Source: VAZQ01 sp035552735 (GTDB lineage Bacteria > Pseudomonadota > Alphaproteobacteria > Rhizobiales > Xanthobacteraceae). From it: 25,130 bases of DNA. The position numbers and the translations under genes were made by a program. Positions 1-7,476 of the stretch are shown here, piece by piece. The notes beneath the pieces were generated by a model, which worked only from the letters and a program-made list of their open reading frames with translations, was not told the origin of the DNA and ran no database searches. How positions within the stretch are numbered: the first letter of the stretch is position 1; every line of letters begins with the position of its first letter. The stretch lies in contig DASZKX010000189.1 in NCBI GenBank assembly GCA_035552735.1, positions 1-25,130 on the forward strand, given 5' to 3'.

Positions 1-251
1 CGCGCGGGCGGCTCCCAGGCCAGCACCTTGCCCCAATTGCACTGCGAGCCGTCCTCGCCGATCTCGAACCAGCGCCCGCCGACTTTGGGCTCCAGCACCA
101 CATCCTTCTGCGGAGACGACGCGATGCAATGGGAGCGCGGCCACCAGCTGCCGATCCGGCCGGTGAAAACCGCGAAGGCGCGGGCCGCATCGGCCTTGAC
201 GGTGATGCTCTTGCGGACCGGAGCAGGACGGATTGTGGTGGTCGATGTCAT
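1..251 (-). CDS. SRPBCC / AHSA1-like protein, C-terminus beyond the window
   Basis: N-terminal 83 residues of an SRPBCC (START-like, AHSA1/YndB-type) protein; the rest runs off the left edge. Visible family features are the opening strand 'VRKSITVKADAARAFAVFT', the 'SWWPRSH' segment and 'LEPKVGGRWFEIGEDG', the usual first half of this fold that binds a hydrophobic ligand. The start ATG at 251 shares an ATGA overlap with the stop of the ArsR gene, so the two are translationally coupled. ArsR regulator plus SRPBCC partner is a very common bacterial pair; the SRPBCC member's substrate is usually unknown. Identity of the fold is fairly sure, function is not. Confidence 0.85.
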   Translation of the reverse strand, partial: MTSTTTIRPAPVRKSITVKADAARAFAVFTGRIGSWWPRSHCIASSPQKDVVLEPKVGGRWFEIGEDGSQCNWGKVLAWEPPA

Positions 252-574
252 GGTTCGCCTTTCGTGCCCTCCACCTCGTTCTTAAACGAAGCGAGCGCTG
301 TGTCCCAGAATTGATCGAGCCAGGCCCGGATCGTGCCGAGGCCCTTGGGATCGATTTCGTAGATGCGGCGTGTTCCCGCCGCCTGGTCCTTGACCAGGCC
401 CGCCGACTTGAGGACCGCGAGATGCTGCGAGACGGCAGGCCGCGTCACCGGCAGGCCGCGCGCGATATCGCCGACCGCACGCGGCCCGCCGGCGAGCCGT
501 TCGAAGATTTGCCGCCGGGTCGGATCGGCGAGCGCGGTGAGCGCGGCCGCCGCGTTGTTCATGGTCGCGGTCAA
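248..574 (-). CDS. ArsR/SmtB-family transcriptional regulator
   Basis: A 108-aa winged-helix repressor. The family opening 'LADPTRRQIFERLAGGPRAVGDIARGLPV' (residues 15-43) is followed by the recognition helix 'TRPAVSQHLAVLKSAGLV' (44-61) and the wing 'GTRRIYEIDP'. There is no cysteine anywhere, so it is not a classical ArsR/SmtB metal sensor; it belongs to the subgroup paired with SRPBCC proteins. The start is a TTG at 574 overlapping the GST stop (TTGA), with GGAG about 8 nt upstream. An in-frame ATG at 562 is the alternative and would remove four residues. It probably represses its own operon through the palindromes at 1297-1329. Family assignment is secure; the effector is unknown. Confidence 0.9.
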   Translation of the reverse strand: MTATMNNAAAALTALADPTRRQIFERLAGGPRAVGDIARGLPVTRPAVSQHLAVLKSAGLVKDQAAGTRRIYEIDPKGLGTIRAWLDQFWDTALASFKNEVEGTKGEP

Positions 575-1227
575 GCCGCCCGCTCCGACGCCTTCTGTCC
601 GGGAATCCAGCTCGGCACCGTCTCCTGCACGCTCTTGCGCGCCATGTGGCGATCAAAGTAGGCCTTGAGGCTGGGACTACGTTGCAGGAGCGCGCTGCTT
701 TCCGGCTTTAAGCCCATGTAGTACAGGATCGGCATGAAATTCATGTCGGCGAGCGTGAACGAGTCGCCGACCAAATGACTGGTCTTGGCGACCGCCCGAT
801 CCATGCTGGCGAATTGCTGCTCCATCTTCGGCAAGGCCGCCGCGATCTTCTCCCGCTCGGGGCTGCCGTCGGGCGTGCCGGGAAAGAAATGCGCGACCAG
901 ATACTGGCGCACCCACACTGGATCGATATGGGTATTGACGATGGATACCCATTGCTCGACCTGCGCGGCCCGGATCGGATCAGAGGGCGCGAGCTTGGGG
1001 CCATCGAAGACATTGTCGATGTAGCTGCAGATCGCCCGCGATTCGCACAGCTCGACCGCGCCGTGGCGCATCACGGGGATCTTTCCGAATGGATGGATCG
1101 CATCGACCTCGGGGCAGTGCGGCCGCAATTCGTTGAGCCGGTAAGGCACGCCCTTCTCGGCAAGCGCAATGCGGCAGGTCCAGACGTAGTTGCTCGGCGC
1201 GGTGCCGATCAGCTCCAGCTCAGGCAT
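571..1227 (-). CDS. Glutathione S-transferase family protein
   Basis: 218 aa, a normal GST length. The N-terminal thioredoxin-like domain shows 'SNYVWTCRIALAEKG' (12-26), the cis-proline loop 'FGKIPVM' (Pro51) and the glutathione-binding 'ESRAI' (Glu62-Ser63). The all-helical C-terminal domain carries 'SFTLADMNFMP', the N-capping box / hydrophobic staple motif of GSTs. It is expected to be cytosolic and to conjugate glutathione to electrophiles; the substrate cannot be told. The start ATG at 1227 has a perfect AAGGAG six bases upstream. First gene of the GST-ArsR-SRPBCC operon; its stop overlaps the ArsR start, suggesting co-regulated detoxification. Confidence 0.92.
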   Translation of the reverse strand: MPELELIGTAPSNYVWTCRIALAEKGVPYRLNELRPHCPEVDAIHPFGKIPVMRHGAVELCESRAICSYIDNVFDGPKLAPSDPIRAAQVEQWVSIVNTHIDPVWVRQYLVAHFFPGTPDGSPEREKIAAALPKMEQQFASMDRAVAKTSHLVGDSFTLADMNFMPILYYMGLKPESSALLQRSPSLKAYFDRHMARKSVQETVPSWIPGQKASERAA

Positions 1228-1261
1228 GGTAGACTCCTTGTCGGCTCAGGGTTGCGCACGT

Positions 1262-1287
1262 AGAGAGGCCCAACAATCGGCCTCTCT
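1262..1287. promoter_or_regulatory. 9-bp perfect inverted repeat in the divergent promoter region
   Basis: AGAGAGGCC (1262-1270) pairs perfectly with GGCCTCTCT (1279-1287) around an 8-nt loop. It sits in the 5' leader of the GST operon, between the candidate operators and the GST ribosome-binding site. It could be a DNA site or a leader hairpin; its role is unknown. Confidence 0.5.
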
Positions 1288-1296
1288 CAAGAGTAC

Positions 1297-1329
1297 GTTA
1301 GACGAAGCTAACCGTAAGCTATCGCTTAC
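1297..1329. promoter_or_regulatory. Two tandem 16-bp palindromes, candidate ArsR operators
   Basis: GTTAG-N6-CTAAC (1297-1312) is followed one base later by GTAAGC-N4-GCTTAC (1314-1329). Both are 16 bp and their centres are 17 bp apart. They lie between the divergent GST-ArsR-SRPBCC operon and the CoxL-like gene. The size, symmetry and position suit a dimeric winged-helix repressor such as the ArsR protein at 248-574; binding is inferred, not shown. Confidence 0.5.
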
Positions 1330-1359
1330 TCTGAGTCAAGCCGCCAAATCCGGGCCTCA

Positions 1360-3651
1360 ATGCGCCGCGCCAATACATTTATCGGCAGTCCGGTCGAGCG
1401 GGTCGAAGACCTTCGCTTCCTGCGCGGACGCGGGCAATATCTTGATGATCTCACCCGGCCCGGGGAGTGGCACGCCGCTATCGTGCGCAGCCCGGTTGCC
1501 CACGGCCGCATCCGTTCCATCGACACCGCGGTCGCGCTCGCCATGCCGCGGGTCAACGCGGTCCTGACCGCCGCCGATCTTGGTGGGCCGATCCCGACCA
1601 TTCCGTTTCGCCGTCCGATCCCGACCATTGCTCCCTATGCGCAGCCGGTGATCGCGCAAGCGGCCGTGCGGTATGTGGGTGAGCCTTTGGCGATGGTGCT
1701 CGCCGATGGGCCCGAATTGGCCGAGGATGCGGCCGCGGCCGTCGCCTTCGAGATCGATCACCTGCCGGCGGTGACGGACCGGCATGTATCCGCGCGCGGC
1801 GATGTGCTGCTGTTTCCGGGCACGGGCACCAATCGCGCCGCTCTGGTCACTGCCCACAAGGGCGATGTGGATGCGGCGTTCCGCGCCGCGGCCCATCGGC
1901 GGCGGGAAACATTTCGCACCCAGCGCCTCTCCGCCATGCCGATGGAAACGCGCGGCCTGCTGGCCGAATGGGATTCCGCGACCGGCAAGCTGCGGGTTTC
2001 CGGCGCCGCCAAGCTGCCCTTCTTCAATCGTCGCGCCATGGCGCACATGATGGGACTGGCCGAGGAAGCGGTCGACTACCTCGAGTTCGATGTCGGCGGC
2101 GGCTTCGGGGCGCGCGGCGAGTTCTATCCGGAGGACTTTCTGGTCGCCTTTGCGGCCCGCAAGTTCGGCCGCCCGATCAAATGGGTGGAGGATCGGCGCG
2201 AGCATTTCATGGCGATTGCCCATTCGCGCGAGACCGAATGCGAGATCGAGATGGCGTTCGACCGCGACGGCGCGATCCTCGGCCTGCGCGGCGACATCTA
2301 TGTGGACATCGGCGCTTATGTGCGTCCCAACGGCATGACGCCGGTGCGCAATGCGGCGCAATTCACTTCCGGCCCCTACCGCATTCCCAACATTCATCTC
2401 AATGCCCATGCGCTGGTCAGCAACAAGACGCCGGCCGGCACCTATCGGGGCCCCGGTCGGTTCGAGGGCTGCTTCTTCTGCGAGCGCATGCTCGACATGG
2501 CGGCGCAGGACATGGGGCTCGACCGGCTCGCCATTCGGCGCCGCAACCTCATTTCTGTCGGCGAGATGCCGTATGCGTTGGCGAGCGTGCTGCCCAACGA
2601 CGGGTTCGGCGAGACCGAATGCGACAGCGGCGATTATGCGAGCACGTTTGATCGCTGCGTGAGCGAAGCGCGCTGGGCCGAGAAAGCGCCTCTGCAGGGC
2701 GAACTGATCGAGGGTCGCTATCATGGGCTCGGCATCGCCTGCTTCATCGAGGGCGGCGCCTCCGGGCCGCGCGAGAGCGCGCGCATCGTGGTCGAGCCGG
2801 ACGGTCGTCTTTCGGTCTACGTGGGCTCATCCGCGGTCGGGCAGGGGATCGAGACTATACTGGGGCAGATCGCCGCCGATGCGTTGGAGCTGCCACTCGA
2901 GCGTATCCGCATCTATCACGGCTCGACCACCTATGTGGCGGAGGGGTTCGGCTCCTATGGGTCGCGTTCGACCGTGATGGGCGGCTGCGCGATCGTGCTC
3001 GCCGCCGCTGCGCTCATCGACAAGTTTCGCGCCGCCGCCGCTGCGCGGCTGGGCGTGCCGGCGGACGAGCTCAACATGACGGGCGGGGTCGCGCGCGCAG
3101 CCGACGGACGCAGCCTGACCTTAAGCGAAGCCGCCGACGGCGCGCTCAGCGCGGACGGAACCTTCTCCAGCGCGAAAGCGACCTACACCTACGGCACCGC
3201 GATCGCGCATGTGGCGGTCGACCCCAAGACCGGACAGGTCGAGGTCATCGACTATGTGGTGGTCGATGATGTGGGCCGGATCATCAATCCGCTCACCCTG
3301 CATGGCCAGGTGATCGGCGCCGCCGTGCAGGGGCTCGGCAGCGTGTTCACCGAGGAGATCGTCTATGACCAGAACGGCCAATTGCTGGTTGGATCGCTCG
3401 CCGACTACATGATTCCGGTCGCGACCGACTACCCGCAACTGCGCGCGCTCTCGCTCGAGCAACATCCTTCGCCCAACAATCCGCTCGGCGCCAAGGGGGC
3501 GGGTGAGGGCGGCATCATCCCGGTCGGCGGCGCGCTTGCCAATGCGGTGGCGGCGGCGCTGCGCCCGCTGGGCGCCGAGCCGCGCCAATTGCCGCTGACG
3601 CCGCCAAGGGTCTGGCAGCTGATCCGCGATGCAAAGAGTCCAGCCGCATAG
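1360..3651 (+). CDS. Xanthine dehydrogenase-family molybdopterin-binding subunit (CoxL-like, form II type)
   Basis: 763-aa large subunit of the molybdenum hydroxylase family. It opens with 'IGSPVERVEDLRFLRGRGQYLDD', typical of CoxL/CutL proteins, and carries 'DVGGGFGARGEFYPED' (244-259), 'SSAVGQGIETILGQ' and 'GSYGSRSTVMGG' for the molybdopterin cofactor, and 'GAKGAGEGG' (710-718) with the base-catalytic Glu716. The signature loop reads TYRGPGR (361-367): not the AYxCSFR of true form I CO dehydrogenase, but close to the AYRGAGR of form II enzymes. It therefore probably hydroxylates an organic N- or O-heterocycle or aldehyde rather than CO. Such enzymes normally need a medium FAD subunit and a small [2Fe-2S] subunit; neither lies in the flanking DNA. 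The ribosome-binding site is weak; the start was chosen because the family's N-terminus begins immediately. Confidence 0.9.
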   Translation: MRRANTFIGSPVERVEDLRFLRGRGQYLDDLTRPGEWHAAIVRSPVAHGRIRSIDTAVALAMPRVNAVLTAADLGGPIPTIPFRRPIPTIAPYAQPVIAQAAVRYVGEPLAMVLADGPELAEDAAAAVAFEIDHLPAVTDRHVSARGDVLLFPGTGTNRAALVTAHKGDVDAAFRAAAHRRRETFRTQRLSAMPMETRGLLAEWDSATGKLRVSGAAKLPFFNRRAMAHMMGLAEEAVDYLEFDVGGGFGARGEFYPEDFLVAFAARKFGRPIKWVEDRREHFMAIAHSRETECEIEMAFDRDGAILGLRGDIYVDIGAYVRPNGMTPVRNAAQFTSGPYRIPNIHLNAHALVSNKTPAGTYRGPGRFEGCFFCERMLDMAAQDMGLDRLAIRRRNLISVGEMPYALASVLPNDGFGETECDSGDYASTFDRCVSEARWAEKAPLQGELIEGRYHGLGIACFIEGGASGPRESARIVVEPDGRLSVYVGSSAVGQGIETILGQIAADALELPLERIRIYHGSTTYVAEGFGSYGSRSTVMGGCAIVLAAAALIDKFRAAAAARLGVPADELNMTGGVARAADGRSLTLSEAADGALSADGTFSSAKATYTYGTAIAHVAVDPKTGQVEVIDYVVVDDVGRIINPLTLHGQVIGAAVQGLGSVFTEEIVYDQNGQLLVGSLADYMIPVATDYPQLRALSLEQHPSPNNPLGAKGAGEGGIIPVGGALANAVAAALRPLGAEPRQLPLTPPRVWQLIRDAKSPAA

Positions 3652-3717
3652 CCCGCAGGGAGCCAACGCGCGTAGCGCCGCCCGATGATAAGCTCCGCGT
3701 CATGCGGGAGCGGTGTC

Positions 3718-3776
3718 CCCGGATTGCGCCATCGCCCGCGAAGACGGGCGTGGACGCCCTAATGGCTCCATCCGGG
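3718..3776. repeat. REP-like intergenic palindrome
   Basis: Outer arms CCCGGAT (3718-3724) and ATCCGGG (3770-3776) enclose an inner hairpin CGCCCG (3733-3738) / CGGGCG (3745-3750). The sequence resembles the short extragenic palindromes with 'cccggatt...atccgggctac' ends that I recall as dispersed in Bradyrhizobium genomes. It lies between the CoxL-like gene and the ABC permease and supports starting the permease at 3861 rather than further upstream. Confidence 0.5.
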
Positions 3777-3860
3777 CTACGGAACGTTGCGTCGCTTTAT
3801 CCATTGGCCGGACGCGACAACGTTGTTACGTTCCTTGACCAGAGGAGGATTCCATCAGCC

Positions 3861-4691
3861 ATGACGATTGCGTCGTCTCCGGCGAGTGCCGATCCGACCC
3901 GACCTCCGGCGCGTGCGCCATGGCTCACGCGCGAGCGCTGGACCGCGATCCGCCGTCCGCTCACCACCTTGGTGGTCGCCATGGCCGCGTGGGAGTATCT
4001 GGGGCGTGACGCCAACCGGCTGTTTTTCGCGCCGCCATCCGAAGTCGTGCTGGCGGCCGTGCGGCTTTGGGAAACCGGCGAGCTGCAACACCATATCTGG
4101 GTCAGCTTCAGCGAGCTGATCTACGGAGTTCTGTTGGCGATCGCGATCGGCACCGCGCTCGGCGTCATCGTGGGCATCAGCCAGCGGGTGCGGGACTACA
4201 CCGAGATCTACATCACGGCGCTCTATGCCACGCCGCTGGTCGCCGTGACGCCGCTCCTCATCCTGTGGCTCGGCATCGGCATCGGCTCCAAGATCGCGGT
4301 CGTGTTCCTGACGGCGGTTTTTCCCATTCTCATCAACACGATTTCCGGAGTGCGCGCCACCGAGGCTTTGCTGATCGAGGTCGCCCAGAGCTTCTGCGCG
4401 ACCCGGCATCAAATCATCATGAAGGTCACGCTGCCCTCGGCGCTGCCCTACATCCTGACCGGAATTCGCCTCGGCATCGGCCGCGGCATTGTCGGTGTCG
4501 TGGTGGGCGAGCTGTTTGGATCGCAGGCGGGCCTCGGATTCCTCATCTACACTTCCGGCCAGACCTTCGACGTTCCCTCTCTCTTCGTCGGCATCGTGAC
4601 GCTGGCGGTCGCGGGGGTGGGCCTCACCTTCGCGGCCGAGCTGGTGGAGCGGCATGCGCTGCGCTGGCGCCGGACCATACGGATGGACTGA
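3861..4691 (+). CDS. ABC transporter permease, NitT/TauT (SsuC/TauC) type
   Basis: 276-aa inner-membrane permease with about six hydrophobic segments. The cytoplasmic EAA-type coupling loop is at about 173-196 ('EVAQSFCATRHQIIMKVTLPS'-like, ending in the LPSALP signature), followed by 'GIRLGIGRGIVGVVVGELFG', typical of nitrate / sulfonate / taurine importer permeases. The frame is open upstream to 3702, but that stretch is the palindromic repeat; AGGAGG at 3843-3848 supports ATG 3861. The ATPase gene follows after 19 nt. No binding protein is adjacent; an NMT1-like one lies at 12733. Substrate unknown; these importers carry small anions or pyrimidine-like molecules. Confidence 0.93.
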   Translation: MTIASSPASADPTRPPARAPWLTRERWTAIRRPLTTLVVAMAAWEYLGRDANRLFFAPPSEVVLAAVRLWETGELQHHIWVSFSELIYGVLLAIAIGTALGVIVGISQRVRDYTEIYITALYATPLVAVTPLLILWLGIGIGSKIAVVFLTAVFPILINTISGVRATEALLIEVAQSFCATRHQIIMKVTLPSALPYILTGIRLGIGRGIVGVVVGELFGSQAGLGFLIYTSGQTFDVPSLFVGIVTLAVAGVGLTFAAELVERHALRWRRTIRMD

Positions 4692-4710
4692 ATCCGATGA
4701 GTAGACGTCA

Positions 4711-5487
4711 ATGAGTGCCCACGCCGCCGCGGTCGCGATCCAAGATCTCAGCATGGAATTCGTCAGCCGCGGTCAGCGGCTGCTGGCGCTGCAGAATATC
4801 GACCTCGACATCGCGCCCGGCGAATTCTTCGTCATCGTCGGCCCTTCCGGCTGCGGCAAGACCACACTGCTGCGCGTCCTGCAGGGCCTCACCAGGGCGA
4901 CCCGCGGCAGCATCCTGGTCGGCGGCAAGCCGGTCACGGGCCCCGGCACCGACCGCGGCTTCGTGTTTCAGCAGGATGCGCTCTATCCGTGGCGCAGCGT
5001 CTTGCGCAATGTCGGCTTCGGCCTCGAGCTGCAAGGCATCCCTAAGGCCCAAGCCCGCACCCGGGCGCTTGCGATGATCGACCTGGTCGGCCTCAACGGG
5101 TTCGAGAGCCATTACCCCCACGAGTTATCGGGCGGCATGCGCCAGCGCGTCAATCTGGCGCGCGCTCTCGCCATCGAGCCCGCCATCCTGCTGATGGACG
5201 AGCCGTTCGCGGCGCTCGACGCGCTCACCCGCGAGACCATGCAGCACGAGCTCCTGCGTATCGCCGCGGCTGCCGGTACCACCGTGATCTTCATCACCCA
5301 TCAAATCGACGAGTCGGTGTTCCTCGGCGACCGCGTGGCGGTGTTCGCGACGCGGCCGGGCCGGCTGCAGGAGACCATTCCGATCGAGCTGCCGCGGCCG
5401 CGCCCCGCCGGTGTGAAGCAATCGCCGGAATTCCAAAGCCACGTGGCGCGCATCGTCCGCCTGATCGGCACCTACGAGAGCCACTGA
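4711..5487 (+). CDS. ABC transporter ATP-binding protein, NitT/TauT (SsuB/TauB) type
   Basis: 258-aa nucleotide-binding subunit, the energy-coupling partner of the preceding permease. All motifs are intact: Walker A GPSGCGKT (44-51), Q-loop Gln87/88, signature LSGGMRQ (139-145), Walker B ILLMDEPFAALD (159-170, catalytic Glu164) and switch His197 in 'ITHQIDESVFLGDRV'. 'FQQDALYPWRSV' is typical of the nitrate/sulfonate/taurine subfamily. It works at the cytoplasmic membrane face as a dimer. Start ATG 4711 lies 19 nt behind the permease stop, so the two form one transcription unit. Confidence 0.95.
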   Translation: MSAHAAAVAIQDLSMEFVSRGQRLLALQNIDLDIAPGEFFVIVGPSGCGKTTLLRVLQGLTRATRGSILVGGKPVTGPGTDRGFVFQQDALYPWRSVLRNVGFGLELQGIPKAQARTRALAMIDLVGLNGFESHYPHELSGGMRQRVNLARALAIEPAILLMDEPFAALDALTRETMQHELLRIAAAAGTTVIFITHQIDESVFLGDRVAVFATRPGRLQETIPIELPRPRPAGVKQSPEFQSHVARIVRLIGTYESH

Positions 5488-5544
5488 GGGCAGCTCTTCG
5501 AGGAACTGGACGACAAAATGGCACGCGACTTGCTCATCACTTGT

Positions 5545-5567
5545 CCGTCCGGCCTTGTGGCGGACGG
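5545..5567 (+). other. Hairpin just upstream of the carbonic anhydrase start
   Basis: CCGTCC (5545-5550) and GCC (5552-5554) pair with GGC (5559-5561) and GGACGG (5562-5567) around a TTGT loop, with one bulged G. It ends 11 nt before the ATG at 5579. There is no T-run, so an intrinsic terminator is unlikely; it may modulate translation of the next gene or be incidental. Confidence 0.35.
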
Positions 5568-5578
5568 CGGTTGGCCTT

Positions 5579-6187
5579 ATGAGCGTGCCCATGCTGGATC
5601 ACTTGAAGGAAAGGAACCGCGCCTGGGCGAAGCAGATGGTTGCCGCCGATGCCAGCTTCTTCAAGCGGCTCGAGCGCCAGCAGGCGCCGGATTATTTGTG
5701 GATCGGCTGCTCCGATAGCCGGGTTCCGGCCAACGAGATCGTGGGTCTCGACCCGGGCGAGCTGTTCGTGCATCGGAACGTCGCCAACCTGGCGCCGCCG
5801 CAGGACGCCAACTACCTCTCCGTGCTGCAGTTCGCGGTCGACGTGATAAAAGTGAAGCACATCATGGTGGTGGGGCACTACGGCTGCGGCGGCGTCGCCG
5901 CGGCGGTGGACGGCCAGCGACGCGGTCTCGTCGACCATTGGTTGCATCCCATTCGCGAGGTCTTCCACGAGCACCGCCACGAGCTCGATGCCATTCCGGA
6001 ATCGCACTCCCGCCTCGACCGCTTGTGCGAGCTCAACGTCATCCGCCAGGTCAGGAACGTCGCGACCGACGTCTTCGTGCAGGAGGCCTGGACGCGCGGA
6101 CAAGATCTCTGCATCCACGGCTGGGTCTATTCGCTCGCCAACGGCTTGGTGCGGGATCTGAACGTGACCGTCTGCCGGCCTTCGTGA
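5579..6187 (+). CDS. Beta-class carbonic anhydrase
   Basis: 202-aa cytosolic zinc enzyme converting CO2 and bicarbonate, closely similar in pattern to E. coli Can. The zinc ligands are all present: Cys44 and Asp46 with Arg48 in 'WIGCSDSRVP', and His100 and Cys103 in 'VGHYGCGGV'. Further family blocks are 'PGELFVHRNVANL', 'WLHPIREVFHEH' and 'LCELNVIRQVRNV'. ATG 5579 was chosen; ATG 5591 and GTG 5555 are alternatives and none has a strong Shine-Dalgarno. It follows the ABC genes in the same direction by about 90 nt. A role in supplying bicarbonate to, or handling CO2 from, neighbouring decarboxylation is possible but inferred. Confidence 0.95.
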   Translation: MSVPMLDHLKERNRAWAKQMVAADASFFKRLERQQAPDYLWIGCSDSRVPANEIVGLDPGELFVHRNVANLAPPQDANYLSVLQFAVDVIKVKHIMVVGHYGCGGVAAAVDGQRRGLVDHWLHPIREVFHEHRHELDAIPESHSRLDRLCELNVIRQVRNVATDVFVQEAWTRGQDLCIHGWVYSLANGLVRDLNVTVCRPS

Positions 6188-6196
6188 GATTAAGCT

Positions 6197-6230
6197 TCCG
6201 GATCGACGCCGGAGCCGCTTCTCGAAGCGG
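6197..6230 (+). terminator. Twin hairpins after the carbonic anhydrase gene
   Basis: TCCGG (6197-6201) / CCGGA (6209-6213) is followed at once by CCGCTTC (6215-6221) / GAAGCGG (6224-6230). They begin 10 nt after the stop codon. No T-tract follows, so this is a weak terminator or a 3'-end stabiliser; the call rests on position and symmetry only. Confidence 0.35.
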
Positions 6231-6370
6231 GTGCGCGCCGGCCGTGCGGCGCTATCGAGCCCTTGGTAAAATCGCTAGGATCGGCCGTGCTTGGGATCGA
6301 TCCCGGGCAATGCCGGTTGGCAGCCGGGCGGACCGGCATCTTCAAAATCATGTGCGAGGGAGAAATAGCG

Positions 6371-7246
6371 ATGTCTCGAATTCAGCTGGCGATGGCCGTC
6401 GTGTGCCTCACGACGGTGCTCTCCGCCACCGCGCAAGCGCAGCAGCCGCCGACCGCCCTCACCAAGGTCGAGGGCACGGATAACGTCTACATCTTCCGTT
6501 ATATGGGTCACCAGTCGATGTTCATCACCACGCCGGACGGCGTGATCGCGACCGATCCGATCAGCGAGCGGCGGCCGGTGAAGCCCTATATCGACGCCAT
6601 CCAGTCGGTCAGCAAGGCGCCGATCAAATACGTGATCTACAGCCACGACCACTTCGACCATATCGCGGGCGGCAAGCCGTTCAAGGATATGGGCGCGACC
6701 TTCATCGCCCAATCGAACGCGAAGGCGCGGATCGCGGCGCTCAAGCCGGACGATGTGGTGATGCCGGACCAGACGGTCGACACCCAGAAGATCATCGAGC
6801 TCGGCGGCACCACGCTGGTGCTCGACTATGTGGGCAAGAACCATTCCGACAGCATGTTGGTCATGCGGTTGCCGAAGGAGAAGATCATCTTCACGGTCGA
6901 CTGGATCCCGCTGCAAGCCGTCCAGTTCCGCGGCATGGCCGATACCTACGTGCCCGACATCGAGGAGAGCCTGAAGAAGGTGATCGCGATGGATTGGAAC
7001 ACGCTCATTCCCGGCCACCCGGGACCCGGCGGACGGCAGATCGGCGGGCGGGAAGAAGCCACCAACCAGCTCGCCTACCTGCAGGACCTGTCCGCCGCGG
7101 TAAAGAAATCGGTGGGCGAAGGCAAGGGCTACGAGGCGGCCGAGAAGGAGATCAAGCTGCCGAAATACGAGAGCTGGGGCGGCTATGCGGCGTTCCTGCC
7201 CATGAATATCGAGCGCTATTTCGATTATTGGAACCGCGGAATCTAA
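6371..7246 (+). CDS. Exported metallo-beta-lactamase-fold hydrolase
   Basis: 291 aa with a signal peptide (hydrophobic 5-20, cleavage probably after 'SATAQA', residue 23), so periplasmic. The metal site is complete: HDHFDH motif His92, His94, Asp96, His97, then His158 in 'KNHSDSM', Asp177 in 'FTVDW' and His216 in 'IPGHPGPG'. The architecture matches the large exported MBL-fold group that is annotated from quinoprotein relay-like proteins to lactonase-like hydrolases; the substrate cannot be assigned. ATG 6371 has a purine-rich GAGGGAG upstream and gives a proper signal peptide; the in-frame extension to 6263 would bury it. A strong terminator follows at 7299. Confidence 0.9.
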   Translation: MSRIQLAMAVVCLTTVLSATAQAQQPPTALTKVEGTDNVYIFRYMGHQSMFITTPDGVIATDPISERRPVKPYIDAIQSVSKAPIKYVIYSHDHFDHIAGGKPFKDMGATFIAQSNAKARIAALKPDDVVMPDQTVDTQKIIELGGTTLVLDYVGKNHSDSMLVMRLPKEKIIFTVDWIPLQAVQFRGMADTYVPDIEESLKKVIAMDWNTLIPGHPGPGGRQIGGREEATNQLAYLQDLSAAVKKSVGEGKGYEAAEKEIKLPKYESWGGYAAFLPMNIERYFDYWNRGI

Positions 7247-7298
7247 GCCGCGCGCTGCGGGAGACAGGGCCTGTTTCCCGTCGGATGACAGCTTTGGT

Positions 7299-7331
7299 AC
7301 CGCCGCCGCGCCGCACCGGCGGCGGTTTCTT
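7299..7331 (+). terminator. Rho-independent terminator after the MBL-fold gene
   Basis: A perfect 10-bp stem, ACCGCCGCCG (7299-7308) with CGGCGGCGGT (7317-7326), has an 8-nt loop and runs into TTTCTT. It starts 52 nt after the stop codon and separates this gene from the next transcription unit. Confidence 0.75.
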
Positions 7332-7335
7332 GCGG

Positions 7336-7366
7336 GTGACCGGTCGAGCAACATTCGTCCGGTCAC
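7336..7366. promoter_or_regulatory. 8-bp inverted repeat, possible operator
   Basis: GTGACCGG (7336-7343) and CCGGTCAC (7359-7366) are perfect inverted arms 15 bp apart, about 110 bp before the start of the next gene. Position and symmetry suit a dimeric regulator site in the promoter of the 7477 gene. No matching regulator is identified. Confidence 0.4.
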
Positions 7367-7476
7367 GGCGCCGCGGGTGCTTGCGGCGGCAAGACCCCCG
7401 GAGATACCCTGCGGCGGATCAATCCGGGCCTGCGGGAGGGGTGCCTCCGCGCCCGCGCGACGGTGGAGGGACGATC

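Noticed and set aside
1360..3651. True (form I) aerobic CO dehydrogenase large subunit
   Set aside because: The AYxCSFR active-site loop is absent (TYRGPGR instead) and the medium and small subunit genes are missing.
5518..5718. A 66-codon ORF overlapping the start of the carbonic anhydrase
   Set aside because: It has a plausible upstream purine stretch but runs out of frame through the conserved carbonic anhydrase N-terminus and resembles no family.
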